Assembly (NCBI GenBank): GCA_023432855.1
Contig: JAEZEZ010000019.1
Location: forward strand, 1 to 64,000
DNA length: 64,000 nucleotides
Source of the DNA: Pseudomonadota bacterium
GTDB lineage: Bacteria > Pseudomonadota > Alphaproteobacteria > Caulobacterales > Caulobacteraceae
Direction: 5' to 3'
Of the stretch, positions 45,331 to 52,490 are shown one piece after another. The position numbers were made by a program, and so were the translations under genes. A model generated the notes under the pieces. It searched no databases. It was not told where the DNA came from and worked only from the letters and a program-made list of their open reading frames with translations. How positions within the stretch are numbered: position 1 is the stretch's first letter; each line of letters starts with the position of its first letter.

Positions 45331-45696
45331 GTGCTCTACGCCCTGCTCTGCTACAATGACGAAGCCATGGTCACCTCCTGGACCAAGGAGGAAGACGATG
45401 CCGTGATGGCTCGTCTTGACGTGGTTCATGAACGCCTGCGCCGGGCCGGAAAGATGGGCCCTTCCCTGAGGCTCGTTCCCACGACGGGGGCCATGACGCT
45501 CCACAAACAGAAGGACATGGTCATCGACGGGCCTTACGCGGAGACCAAGGAGGCGCTCCTCGGGTTCTACGTGCTCGACTGCGAGGACCTCGAAGAGGCG
45601 GTGCAGATCAGCCGCGAGTTGGCCGCGGCCAATCCGGGCGGCGCCTATGAGATCCGCCCCGTTTCGCTGTTTCTGCCGGGGACATTCGAAGGGTGA
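45331..45696 (+). CDS. YciI-family (DGPF domain) protein
   Basis: 121 residues from a GTG with AAGGAA about ten bases upstream. The sequence MLYALLCYNDEAMVTSWTKEEDDAVMARL... with the conserved VIDGPYAETKEALLGFYVLDCEDLEEAVQ is a DGPF/YCII domain. It overlaps the next gene by four bases (GTGA). DGPF proteins are constant neighbours of ECF42 sigma factors, so it probably belongs to that regulatory unit, as a target or a partner. Confidence 0.9.
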   Translation: MLYALLCYNDEAMVTSWTKEEDDAVMARLDVVHERLRRAGKMGPSLRLVPTTGAMTLHKQKDMVIDGPYAETKEALLGFYVLDCEDLEEAVQISRELAAANPGGAYEIRPVSLFLPGTFEG

Positions 45697-46946
45697 TCGA
45701 CGAGGCCTGGACCCATGCGGCGCTCGCCGCCGCCCGGCCCCAGGCCATAGGGGCCCTGCTTCGCTACTTCCGGGACCTGGACCTCGCCGAAGAAGCGTTC
45801 CAGGAGGCCTGCCTGCGCGCCTTGAGGGCCTGGCCGAAGAACGGCCCTCCCCGTGATCCTACGGCCTGGCTGATCATGGTGGGCCGCAATGCGGCGATCG
45901 ACGTCACGCGCAGGCGGTCGAGAGAGCAGCCTCTTCCCCCCGAGGATGTGATCTCCGACCTGGAAGACGTCGAAGTCGACCTGGCGGAGCGGCTGGACGG
46001 GTCCGAGTATCGTGACGACGTCCTGCGTCTGCTCTTCATTTGCTGTCACCCAGACCTTCCCGCCACCCAGCAGATCGCCCTCGCCCTGCGCATCGTCTCA
46101 GGCCTCTCCGTGAAGCAGATCGCCCGGGCTTTTCTGGTCGGCGAAAGCGCGATGGAACAGCGCATCACCCGCGCCAAGGCCAGGATCGCCCAGGGCGGCG
46201 CACCCTTCGAAACACCCGGGCCAGTCGAGCGCGCCGAGCGGATCGGCGTTGTCGCAGCCATGGTCTATCTGGTTTTCAACGAGGGTTACTCGGCGGCCCC
46301 CCAGGACCCCGACGCTCGCGGGTCGCTGTGCGATGAAGCCATCCGGTTGGGCCGCCTCCTCCTGCGCCTGTTCCAGACCGAACCGGAGCTCATGGGCCTC
46401 GTCGCGCTGATGCTGCTGCAGCACGCCCGCCGCCGCGCCCGTTACGACGCCGGCGGCGAAGCCGTGTTGCTGGAAGACCAAGATCGATCGCTCTGGAACC
46501 AGAGCCTGATCACGGAGGGGCTCGCCCTCATCGACAAGGCCATGCGGCGCCGCAGCCCGGGCCCCTATCAGCTGCAGGCCGCGATCGCGGCCCTGCATGC
46601 GCGGGCGGCCCGCCCCGAAGATACGGACTGGTCCCAGATCAACCAGCTTTACTTGGCGTTGGAGCGCATTCAGCCGTCTCCGGTCGTCACCCTCAACCGC
46701 GCCGTGGCGGTCTCCAAACTGGACGGGCCGGCGACGGCGTTGGCGATGGTTGAACCGCTGGGCGAGCGGCTCGGGGGCTATTTCCACTTCTTTGGGGTGA
46801 AAGGCTGGCTACAGATGCAGCTCGGCCGGGACCGCGATGCCCGGGAGTCGTTCAACCGGGCGATTGCGCTGGCCAATACACCCGCTGAGGCCGCTCACAT
46901 CCGCAGGAATCTCGATCGTCTCAGTTCAGACGCCGCGATGGGGTGA
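45693..46946 (+). CDS. ECF42-type RNA polymerase sigma factor with DUF6596/TPR-like C-terminus
   Basis: 417 residues. Regions 2 and 4 lie in the first ~175 residues (DLAEEAFQEACLRALRAWPKNGPPRDPTAWLIMVGRNAAID and LSVKQIARAFLVGESAMEQRITRAKARI). The rest, twice the size of the sigma domains, has the DUF6596 signature (ERIGVVAAMVYLVFNEGYSA, LLRLFQTEPELMGLVALMLLQHARR) and TPR-like helices. No anti-sigma gene is nearby; in this group the C-terminal extension is thought to take its place. The GTG start overlaps the YciI stop. Confidence 0.92.
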   Translation: MIDEAWTHAALAAARPQAIGALLRYFRDLDLAEEAFQEACLRALRAWPKNGPPRDPTAWLIMVGRNAAIDVTRRRSREQPLPPEDVISDLEDVEVDLAERLDGSEYRDDVLRLLFICCHPDLPATQQIALALRIVSGLSVKQIARAFLVGESAMEQRITRAKARIAQGGAPFETPGPVERAERIGVVAAMVYLVFNEGYSAAPQDPDARGSLCDEAIRLGRLLLRLFQTEPELMGLVALMLLQHARRRARYDAGGEAVLLEDQDRSLWNQSLITEGLALIDKAMRRRSPGPYQLQAAIAALHARAARPEDTDWSQINQLYLALERIQPSPVVTLNRAVAVSKLDGPATALAMVEPLGERLGGYFHFFGVKGWLQMQLGRDRDARESFNRAIALANTPAEAAHIRRNLDRLSSDAAMG

Positions 46947-47128
46947 CCTGGCTGTTGGGGGCGGCCCTTGTTTGAGGAAAGGTTGCGCGGGCGCAAAGTC
47001 TGCCGCCCTCAGGCTGCTAGACATTCGGCATTCCAGGCGGTCGAGGGGACCGGCTGGGGTGCCCGGCCTCCCCCGAGGCCAAGCGCAGTACCGGCCTCCT
47101 CCGACCCTTTGGCCGGCATTGCCGGTAA

Positions 47129-47159
47129 GCGGGCCCGCCGTCACCTCCGGCGGGCCCGC
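47129..47159. repeat. Perfect 12-bp inverted repeat, 3' of the sigma factor gene
   Basis: GCGGGCCCGCCG (47129-47140) and CGGCGGGCCCGC (47148-47159) with a seven-base loop make a very strong hairpin. It is the main feature of the 370-base gap between the ECF42 gene and tRNA-Val, where I see no gene. No T tract follows on either strand. Confidence 0.7.
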
Positions 47160-47316
47160 CTACACACGGGATGACGGCGGCGGAGGACTGCGCCGCTTCG
47201 CGAACAGCTTCTCAGGCACATGCCCGTTGCGCCGGAACCGCTGCACGGGACCTAACAGATGCATATTGGGAGAGTCTGAGAGCGACTGCGCACGTGGTTC
47301 CGTGCGGAGAAGAAGA

Positions 47317-47391
47317 TGGTGGACGCGGCTGGGATTGAACCAGCGACCCCTACGATGTCAACGTAGTGCTCTCCCACTGAGCTACGCGTCC
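47317..47391 (-). tRNA. tRNA-Val (anticodon GAC)
   Basis: The 75 bases read on the minus strand fold perfectly: acceptor GGACGCG/CGCGTCC, D arm GCTC/GAGC, anticodon stem CTACG/CGTAG with loop TTGACAT (anticodon GAC, reading GUC/GUU valine codons), T arm GCTGG/CCAGC with loop TTCAATC, discriminator A and an encoded CCA end. A possible promoter (TTGCGC, 18 bases, TATATG) lies about 20-50 bases upstream. Confidence 0.97.
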
Positions 47392-47541
47392 GCCCCGGGA
47401 AGGACGCGCATATAGACCGGGGCCTCGCGGCAGCGCAAGCGGTCCGTTGGCGCAGGCTGGAAAACGGCGATTCAGGAAAGCGCCGAACAGCGCACGATCC
47501 TTCCGCGGCATGTGCCTTCGGCCGGCCAGGATGGCCTGTTC

Positions 47542-47574
47542 GCCTGACCTCGCGGCCGCGCCGCGAGATCAGGC
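47542..47574 (-). terminator. Hairpin overlapping the cpdR stop codon
   Basis: GCCTGACCTCGCGG (47542-47555) and CCGCGAGATCAGGC (47561-47574) pair with one mismatch around CCGCG. The arm includes the cpdR stop (47569-47571). There is no T run, so it may be a 3'-end protecting hairpin. Confidence 0.5.
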
Positions 47575-47925
47575 GGCGATCATCCGCTCAACTTCGGCGA
47601 CGAGGTCGCGCAAGTGGACGGGTTTGGAAAGGACCTTGGCCTGGGGCGTCGACTGGGCCGCGGACAAGGCGACCGCGGCGAAGCCAGTGATGAACATGAT
47701 GCGCAGCTCGGGCTGTCGAACCGCGGCCTCGCGGGCGACCTCTATGCCGTCGGCCCCGGGCATGACGATATCCGTGAGAAGCAGGTCCCAGGGACCGTCG
47801 TCGAGGGCGCCGATGGCCTCGTCGCCATTCTCGCAGATCGCTACTTCGTGCCCCGCGCGCTCCAGGGCGCGCGCGAGGAAGCCGCGCAGGCTGTCGTCGT
47901 CTTCAGCGAGAAGGATGCGGGCCAT
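47569..47925 (-). CDS. cpdR: Cell-cycle response regulator CpdR
   Basis: 118 residues, a receiver domain alone with no output domain. MARILLAEDDDSLRGFLARALERAGHEV starts it; Asp52 (LLLTDIVMPG) is the phosphorylation site, and Lys101 in VLSKP closes the site. IMFITGFAAVALSAA and LRDLVAEVERMIAA are typical of CpdR. In C. crescentus unphosphorylated CpdR brings ClpXP to the pole and allows degradation of CtrA and PdeA; the CckA-ChpT relay phosphorylates it. The C-terminal Ala-Ala is kept. The gene diverges from the amidohydrolase gene. Confidence 0.93.
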   Translation of the reverse strand: MARILLAEDDDSLRGFLARALERAGHEVAICENGDEAIGALDDGPWDLLLTDIVMPGADGIEVAREAAVRQPELRIMFITGFAAVALSAAQSTPQAKVLSKPVHLRDLVAEVERMIAA

Positions 47926-48087
47926 GCAGGCGAAACCCCGACGTTTACCAAATCCGACCCTACGCCTCCGTCCGTAAACCGCACGTGAAAACCACCGGTC
48001 GGAGAAAATCCTCCCGACCTTGCCTCGGGTCCCCCATCACACCCGGCCGGCGTTGACTAAAACCCGCCTCGAACGTTCTTAGTGCGC

Positions 48088-48993
48088 ATGTCCGCCGCCG
48101 AACCCATCGAAGACGAAGCGTCCGAGCAGAAAAAGCCGGCCCCCTTCGTCGTCCGAAGGCCGCGCATCCTGAAGACTCCGTTGATCTTCGCATCACCCCA
48201 TTCGGGCCGGGTCTATCCGCAAGATCTGATGGCCGTGTCACGGTTGGATGCTCGCGACATCCGACGCTCGGAAGACGCGCTCGTGGACCGGCTCCTGGAA
48301 CCGGCCGGGGAGGCTGGTGCGGCGGTTGTGCTTTGCCAGATCGCGCGTGCCTATGTCGACGTCAACCGGGACCCTTGGGAGATGGACCCTGCGATGTTCG
48401 CCGACGAGGCACCGGCCCATGCGCGCTCAACGTCGGCTCGGGTTGCGGCAGGGCTGGGCAGCGTTCCGCGCGTAGTGGGGGACGGTCAGCCAATCTACGC
48501 CCGCAAGATCCGGTTTGCGGAAGCGGAAGCCCGCATTGAGACGGTGCACGGCCCGTGGCATCAGGCTTTGACTTCCCTGCTGGAGGAGGCGAGGGCGCGT
48601 TTTGGCCTCGCGGTCCTGATTGATTGGCACTCCATGCCTTCTGCAGCTGGCAAGGCAGAAGCTCGTCGGGGGAGGCCGCGGCCCGACATCGTGCTAGGCG
48701 ACCGCCACGGCGACGCGTGCTCGACTGGACTTTCGCGCCTCGTGCGACGGGAATTCGAACTGGCTGGCTACGTCGTATCGATGAACCGGCCCTACGCGGG
48801 GGGATGGACAACCCAGATCCACGGCCGCCCGAGCGAAAACGTTCATGCCCTGCAGGTCGAGATCGATCGCTCACTGTATCTCGACGAAAGAATCCTGGAG
48901 CCGGGCCCAGGCTATCCGAGACTGCAACAGGATCTCTCCCGCCTCTTCGAGACGCTCAGTCGGGCGGATTGGCCGGAGCTACTGCGCCTGTAG
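48088..48993 (+). CDS. N-formylglutamate amidohydrolase family protein
   Basis: About 301 residues, starting at ATG 48088 (a GTG two codons earlier is possible). Family motifs are IFASPHSGRVYP, the IARAYVDVNRDPWEMDP block, DWHSMPS, DIVLGDRHGDACS, NRPYAGGWTTQIHGRP and LQVEIDRSLYLDE. It hydrolyses N-formyl-L-glutamate (last step of one histidine-breakdown route) or a similar N-formyl/N-acyl amino acid. No other hut gene is present. The pairing with cpdR is common in alphaproteobacteria and may be only conserved neighbourhood. Confidence 0.9.
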   Translation: MSAAEPIEDEASEQKKPAPFVVRRPRILKTPLIFASPHSGRVYPQDLMAVSRLDARDIRRSEDALVDRLLEPAGEAGAAVVLCQIARAYVDVNRDPWEMDPAMFADEAPAHARSTSARVAAGLGSVPRVVGDGQPIYARKIRFAEAEARIETVHGPWHQALTSLLEEARARFGLAVLIDWHSMPSAAGKAEARRGRPRPDIVLGDRHGDACSTGLSRLVRREFELAGYVVSMNRPYAGGWTTQIHGRPSENVHALQVEIDRSLYLDERILEPGPGYPRLQQDLSRLFETLSRADWPELLRL

Positions 48994-49008
48994 GCAGGTC
49001 CCTGGCAT

Positions 49009-49097
49009 AAAAAACCGCCCCGGGGACACCGGGGCGGCAAAGTCAGATAGGGAGGAAACGCCCAAAAAGGGCTGCCGGCCGTCAGGGAACGACCGAC
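49009..49097 (-). ncRNA. Candidate small regulatory RNA with CCTCCC motif and intrinsic terminator
   Basis: Read on the minus strand, a sigma-70-like promoter (49104-49132) would start a transcript near 49097. It has a small hairpin around AGCCC-TTTTT-GGGC-type sequence (49062-49075), then a single-stranded TTTCCTCCCTATCTGACTTT, which is complementary to Shine-Dalgarno sequences. It ends in a 9-bp stem (CCGCCCCGG/CCGGGGCGG, 49015-49037) followed by TTTTTT (49009-49014). Length is about 89 bases. No ORF fits. Small RNAs with exposed CUCC-type anti-SD stretches are well known in alphaproteobacteria; I cannot assign this one to a named family. Confidence 0.75.
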
Positions 49098-49103
49098 CCT
49101 TAA

Positions 49104-49132
49104 AATTTACGCTGCAGCGCACACAAATTCAA
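49104..49132 (-). promoter_or_regulatory. Sigma-70-type promoter of the small RNA candidate
   Basis: On the minus strand TTGAAT (complement 49127-49132), a 17-base spacer and TAAATT (complement 49104-49109). This is a near-optimal promoter in very GC-rich DNA. Confidence 0.7.
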
Positions 49133-49189
49133 GAGCTCATTGTGTGATGCGGCGATCACGAACCGTTACACAGGATACGATCCAGCAAG

Positions 49190-49894
49190 CTATTCATCTT
49201 CAACTGAATTATTGCGGCTGCGTGGTTGAGACAGTTCCCGAGCCCTCCGGATGCCGTGCGCCGCGGGCGATCGCGACTGTCGCCACACAAGCAGGGCCGT
49301 GGCGGCGATGGTCGCCACGGCCAGCCAGAGGGGGCCGTAAAGCCAAGCCGCCGCCGCCAGGGCGAAATAGTAGCCCCGCACGCCCCGACTGAAGCCCTTC
49401 ATGGCGGGGTTCAGTACTTCCGCCGACGCTTCTGCGAATGCCCCGGCTCGGGGACCCGGCTTCTCGGGCGCCGCGCCGATAAGGGCCAGACAGTAGTTGA
49501 GCTGGCGAATCGACCAGATGAACTCCAACAGGCCGCGGGCCAGGCAGGCCAGCACCAGGGCGAGCTTCGCCTCGAGGCGGCCCGGCGTTACGACTTCGAA
49601 GCCAGGGACATCCGGGATCATGGCCTGGCCTCCGAAGAGAGCGCCGGCCACCGCTGCAATCAGGATCAGGTTCGCCGATGCGAAGAAGGATGCCGAATTG
49701 ATGGCGTGCCCCAGCAACTGGCTGTCCAGCAGCTTGATTTCACGGCCGGTCATGGCGCGCATCCAGGCGAGGCGCACGCCTTCCATGTCGCGTGTGATCG
49801 CCCCGGTCCGCCGTGACAGTCCGAGGAGCAAGGGTTCGTAGCCGAGCCAGCACACGGCGAAGATTGCTAGCGCGAACCAGTCCCAGAGGCTCAT
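49190..49894 (-). CDS. DUF599 family membrane protein
   Basis: 234 residues with about four membrane helices: MSLWDWFALAIFAVCWLGYEPLL, ASFFASANLILIAAVAGALFGG, LALVLACLARGLLEFIWSIRQLNYCL and YYFALAAAAWLYGPLWLAVATIAATALL. The segments RLAWMRAMTGREIKLLDSQLLGHAINSASFFAS and IWSIRQLNY are signatures of DUF599. The function is unknown. The 3' end is followed by the promoter and body of the small RNA candidate, in the same direction. Confidence 0.9.
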   Translation of the reverse strand: MSLWDWFALAIFAVCWLGYEPLLLGLSRRTGAITRDMEGVRLAWMRAMTGREIKLLDSQLLGHAINSASFFASANLILIAAVAGALFGGQAMIPDVPGFEVVTPGRLEAKLALVLACLARGLLEFIWSIRQLNYCLALIGAAPEKPGPRAGAFAEASAEVLNPAMKGFSRGVRGYYFALAAAAWLYGPLWLAVATIAATALLVWRQSRSPAAHGIRRARELSQPRSRNNSVEDE

Positions 49895-49979
49895 TCCTCG
49901 TCTTTAACCGCCATCGCCCGCCCAGGGAATGCGCACCAGCGCCCTTGCCGTAACGAGGTTATCACCCCACTAAACGGAG

Positions 49980-50549
49980 ATGGCCGACGCGAGCGACACG
50001 CCCTCCGCGCGCGCCCTGCTCATCTTCGCCCATCCGGCGCTCGAGCGGGGCCGGATCAATCCAGCGATGGCGGAAGCCGCAGCCCGGCTGCCGGGGCTGA
50101 GCGTCCATGACCTCTACGAGGCATACCCCGACTTCACCATCGACGTCCGGGCGGAGCAAAAGCGCCTGCTCAAGCACGACGTCATCATCCTGCAGTTCCC
50201 CCTCTACTGGTTTTCCATTCCGAGTTTGCTCAAGGAGTGGATGGACGTGGTCTGGGTCCGGGGTTTCGCCTACGGCGACGGCGCCAGGTTCGCAGGCCGG
50301 ACCCTCATGTGCGCGGTTTCCACTGGAGGCAACCGTGACGCCTACGGTCCCGACGGACGGTACCTCTACCCCATGGAGCAGTTCCTGGCCCCCCTCGCAC
50401 AGGCGGCGCGCTACTGTGGCCTGAGCTGGGCTGAGCCCTTCGTCCTGCATGGCAACGAGGCGCCCGACGCTGCGGCGCTCGCTGCCGGAGTCGAGCGCTA
50501 CCAAAGGCGGCTGTCCGGCCTCTTGGGCGTCGAGGGCGCGCCGTCCTGA
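49980..50549 (+). CDS. NAD(P)H-dependent oxidoreductase, KefF/flavodoxin_2 family
   Basis: 189 residues with the flavodoxin-2 fold: ALLIFAHPALERGRINPAM at the N-terminus, IILQFPLYWFSIPSLLKEWMDVVWVRGFAYG in the middle. These are the motifs of KefF/KefG and MdaB quinone reductases, FMN- or FAD-binding. The stop overlaps the next gene (TGATG), a Kef-type K+ efflux antiporter, so it is very likely the soluble ancillary protein that activates the antiporter during electrophile stress. Confidence 0.9.
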   Translation: MADASDTPSARALLIFAHPALERGRINPAMAEAAARLPGLSVHDLYEAYPDFTIDVRAEQKRLLKHDVIILQFPLYWFSIPSLLKEWMDVVWVRGFAYGDGARFAGRTLMCAVSTGGNRDAYGPDGRYLYPMEQFLAPLAQAARYCGLSWAEPFVLHGNEAPDAAALAAGVERYQRRLSGLLGVEGAPS

Positions 50550-52414
50550 TGGATGGGGTGCTGCTTCAGGTCCTGATCTACCTGGGCGCTGCAGCGATCG
50601 CGGTGCCGGTAGCGCAACGCGTCGGTCTCGGTTCCGTCCTCGGATATCTGATCGCGGGCCTCGTGATCGGGCCCCACGTGCTCGGACTGGTCGGCGATCA
50701 GAGCGAGGTCATGCATGGCGCCGAACTCGGCGTGATCATCCTCCTCTTCCTTATCGGCCTTGAGATGCGACCCTCTCTTCTGTGGCGCATGAAGAAGGTG
50801 TTCGGCCTTGGCGCCGCCCACGTGAGCCTCACCGGTTCAGTCCTCACGGCGGGCGCCCTCTTGCTTGGGATGGACTGGCGTCCAGCGCTTGCCGCGGGAT
50901 TGATCCTGGCCCTGTCATCCACCGCCATCGCTTTGCAGACACTCGAGGGCCGTGGATTGCGGGACCGGCCACCCGGACGGGTCGCATTCGGCATCCTGTT
51001 GTTTGAAGACCTGGCGGTCATTCCCCTGTTCGCCATTCTGCCGCTGCTGGTGACACTCTCGACTCCCGGGGCGCAGGAGGCCCGGGACAGTCTTATCACC
51101 CACTGGCCGGCGTGGATGCAGGCGCTTGGCATAGTTTCGGCGGTCGGGGCGGTGCTTCTGCTCAACAGGTTCGCAGCGCGGCCCGTGTTCCGGTTCATTG
51201 CCCGTTCGGGGAAGCGGGAAGTCTTCACCATCGCCGCACTGCTCATCGTCGTCGGGGTCACCGGCCTCATGCAATCGGTCGGCCTTTCGCCAGCGCTTGG
51301 CGCCTTCCTCGCTGGCGTGGTGCTGGGCGGGAGCGAGTACCGACGGGAGATCGAGACCGATATCGAACCGTTCCGGGGGCTGTTGCTGGGACTGTTCTTC
51401 ATCACTATCGGCGCCGACATCGATCTAGGCGCAGTCGCGGCGCAACCGGGCTCCGTCTTTGGGCTTGTGCTGGGCCTGATGCTGCTGAAGGCAGGCATGC
51501 TCTACAGCCTCAGCCGGCTTTTCGGCTTCGCCAATCCCATCGCCCTGGCTGTGGCGGCAAGCCTCTCCCAGGGGAGCGAATTCGCGTTCGTGCTGCTGGC
51601 TTTCGCCGGGGCCGGCGGCGTACTGGTCCCCGCCACCGCCGACCTTCTGACAATCGTCGTGGCAGTCTCCATGGCCACGACACCCTTGGTGATGCTCCCC
51701 TATACGAGGTGGACCGCGCGGATCGTGGGGCCAAAGCCAGCCGAACCTGAAAACGATGACTTCGACGAGCACCCCGAGGTCATCGTGGCGGGGTTCGGCC
51801 GCTTCGGGCAGATCGTGGGCCGCGTCCTCACCGCGAATGGGTTCAGCACATCCGTGCTGGAGTCGTCCGTAGAGCAGATCTCATTGCTGCGCCGGTTCGG
51901 CAGGCGTGTTCACTATGGCGACGCTTCACGCCTGGATCTGCTGCGGGCCGCTGGAGCCGAGAAGGCGCGCGCCCTCGTGGTGGCGGTGGACGATCGCGAC
52001 AAGGCCGCCGAGATCGTGGAGCTGGCGCGGGAGAACTTCCCGCACCTGAAGGTGCTGGCGCGAGCCTTCGACAGGCGTCACGCCTATGAGCTCCTTGATC
52101 GCGGGGCGGATGTTGTGGAGCGCGAGACCTTTGAGGGAGGGCTCGCACTCGCTGCGGAAAGCCTGCGCGCCCTTGGCTGGCGCGCCTATCGCGCCGAACG
52201 AGCGGCGCGGCTGTTTCGCCTTCACGACGAGGCCCTGTTCCGGGAGCTCCGACCTCTCTGGGGAGACGAAGAGCGATTCGTGGTCGCCACCCGCGAGAGC
52301 TCGCCAAGGATGGACGACCTGCTTCGCGCCGACTTGCGCCAGCTCGGGGACGACGATGTGGACGATGACTGGCGCAACGACCCGGAACCTGCGGGCGCTC
52401 CAGCCCGGGAGTGA
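50549..52414 (+). CDS. Glutathione-regulated K+ efflux antiporter, KefB/KefC family
   Basis: 621 residues. The N-terminal membrane antiporter domain (1-380) begins MDGVLLQVLIYLGAAAIAVPVAQRVGLGSVLGYLIAGLVIGPHVLGL and includes GLEMRPSLLW and LLFEDLAVIPLFAILPLL. The RCK/TrkA-N domain (about 405-530) has VIVAGFGRFGQIVGRVL and YGDASRLDLLRAAGAEKA, the NAD/glutathione-sensing part. It exchanges K+ for H+ to acidify the cytoplasm when electrophiles are detected. The tail is acidic (GDDDVDDDWRNDPE). KefB and KefC cannot be told apart here. Confidence 0.93.
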   Translation: MDGVLLQVLIYLGAAAIAVPVAQRVGLGSVLGYLIAGLVIGPHVLGLVGDQSEVMHGAELGVIILLFLIGLEMRPSLLWRMKKVFGLGAAHVSLTGSVLTAGALLLGMDWRPALAAGLILALSSTAIALQTLEGRGLRDRPPGRVAFGILLFEDLAVIPLFAILPLLVTLSTPGAQEARDSLITHWPAWMQALGIVSAVGAVLLLNRFAARPVFRFIARSGKREVFTIAALLIVVGVTGLMQSVGLSPALGAFLAGVVLGGSEYRREIETDIEPFRGLLLGLFFITIGADIDLGAVAAQPGSVFGLVLGLMLLKAGMLYSLSRLFGFANPIALAVAASLSQGSEFAFVLLAFAGAGGVLVPATADLLTIVVAVSMATTPLVMLPYTRWTARIVGPKPAEPENDDFDEHPEVIVAGFGRFGQIVGRVLTANGFSTSVLESSVEQISLLRRFGRRVHYGDASRLDLLRAAGAEKARALVVAVDDRDKAAEIVELARENFPHLKVLARAFDRRHAYELLDRGADVVERETFEGGLALAAESLRALGWRAYRAERAARLFRLHDEALFRELRPLWGDEERFVVATRESSPRMDDLLRADLRQLGDDDVDDDWRNDPEPAGAPARE

Positions 52415-52490
52415 TCCGCGATTGGCTGCAACAGCTTGCTCCAGCGGGCGCCGCGCGCGACTATCCAGTCTGAAAGTCGGGGATTTCCAG

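Noticed and set aside
47129..47159. Classical intrinsic terminator for the ECF42 gene
   Set aside because: The stem is strong but has no T tract, and it lies 183 bases past the stop.
49009..49097. Naming the small RNA GsrN or another known family
   Set aside because: The promoter is sigma-70-like and no GGAAC general-stress box is seen. I cannot confirm homology without a search.
52086..52490. 135-codon N-terminal extension of the second DUF885 protein
   Set aside because: It lies inside the Kef gene in another frame. The signal peptide at 52491 sets the start.
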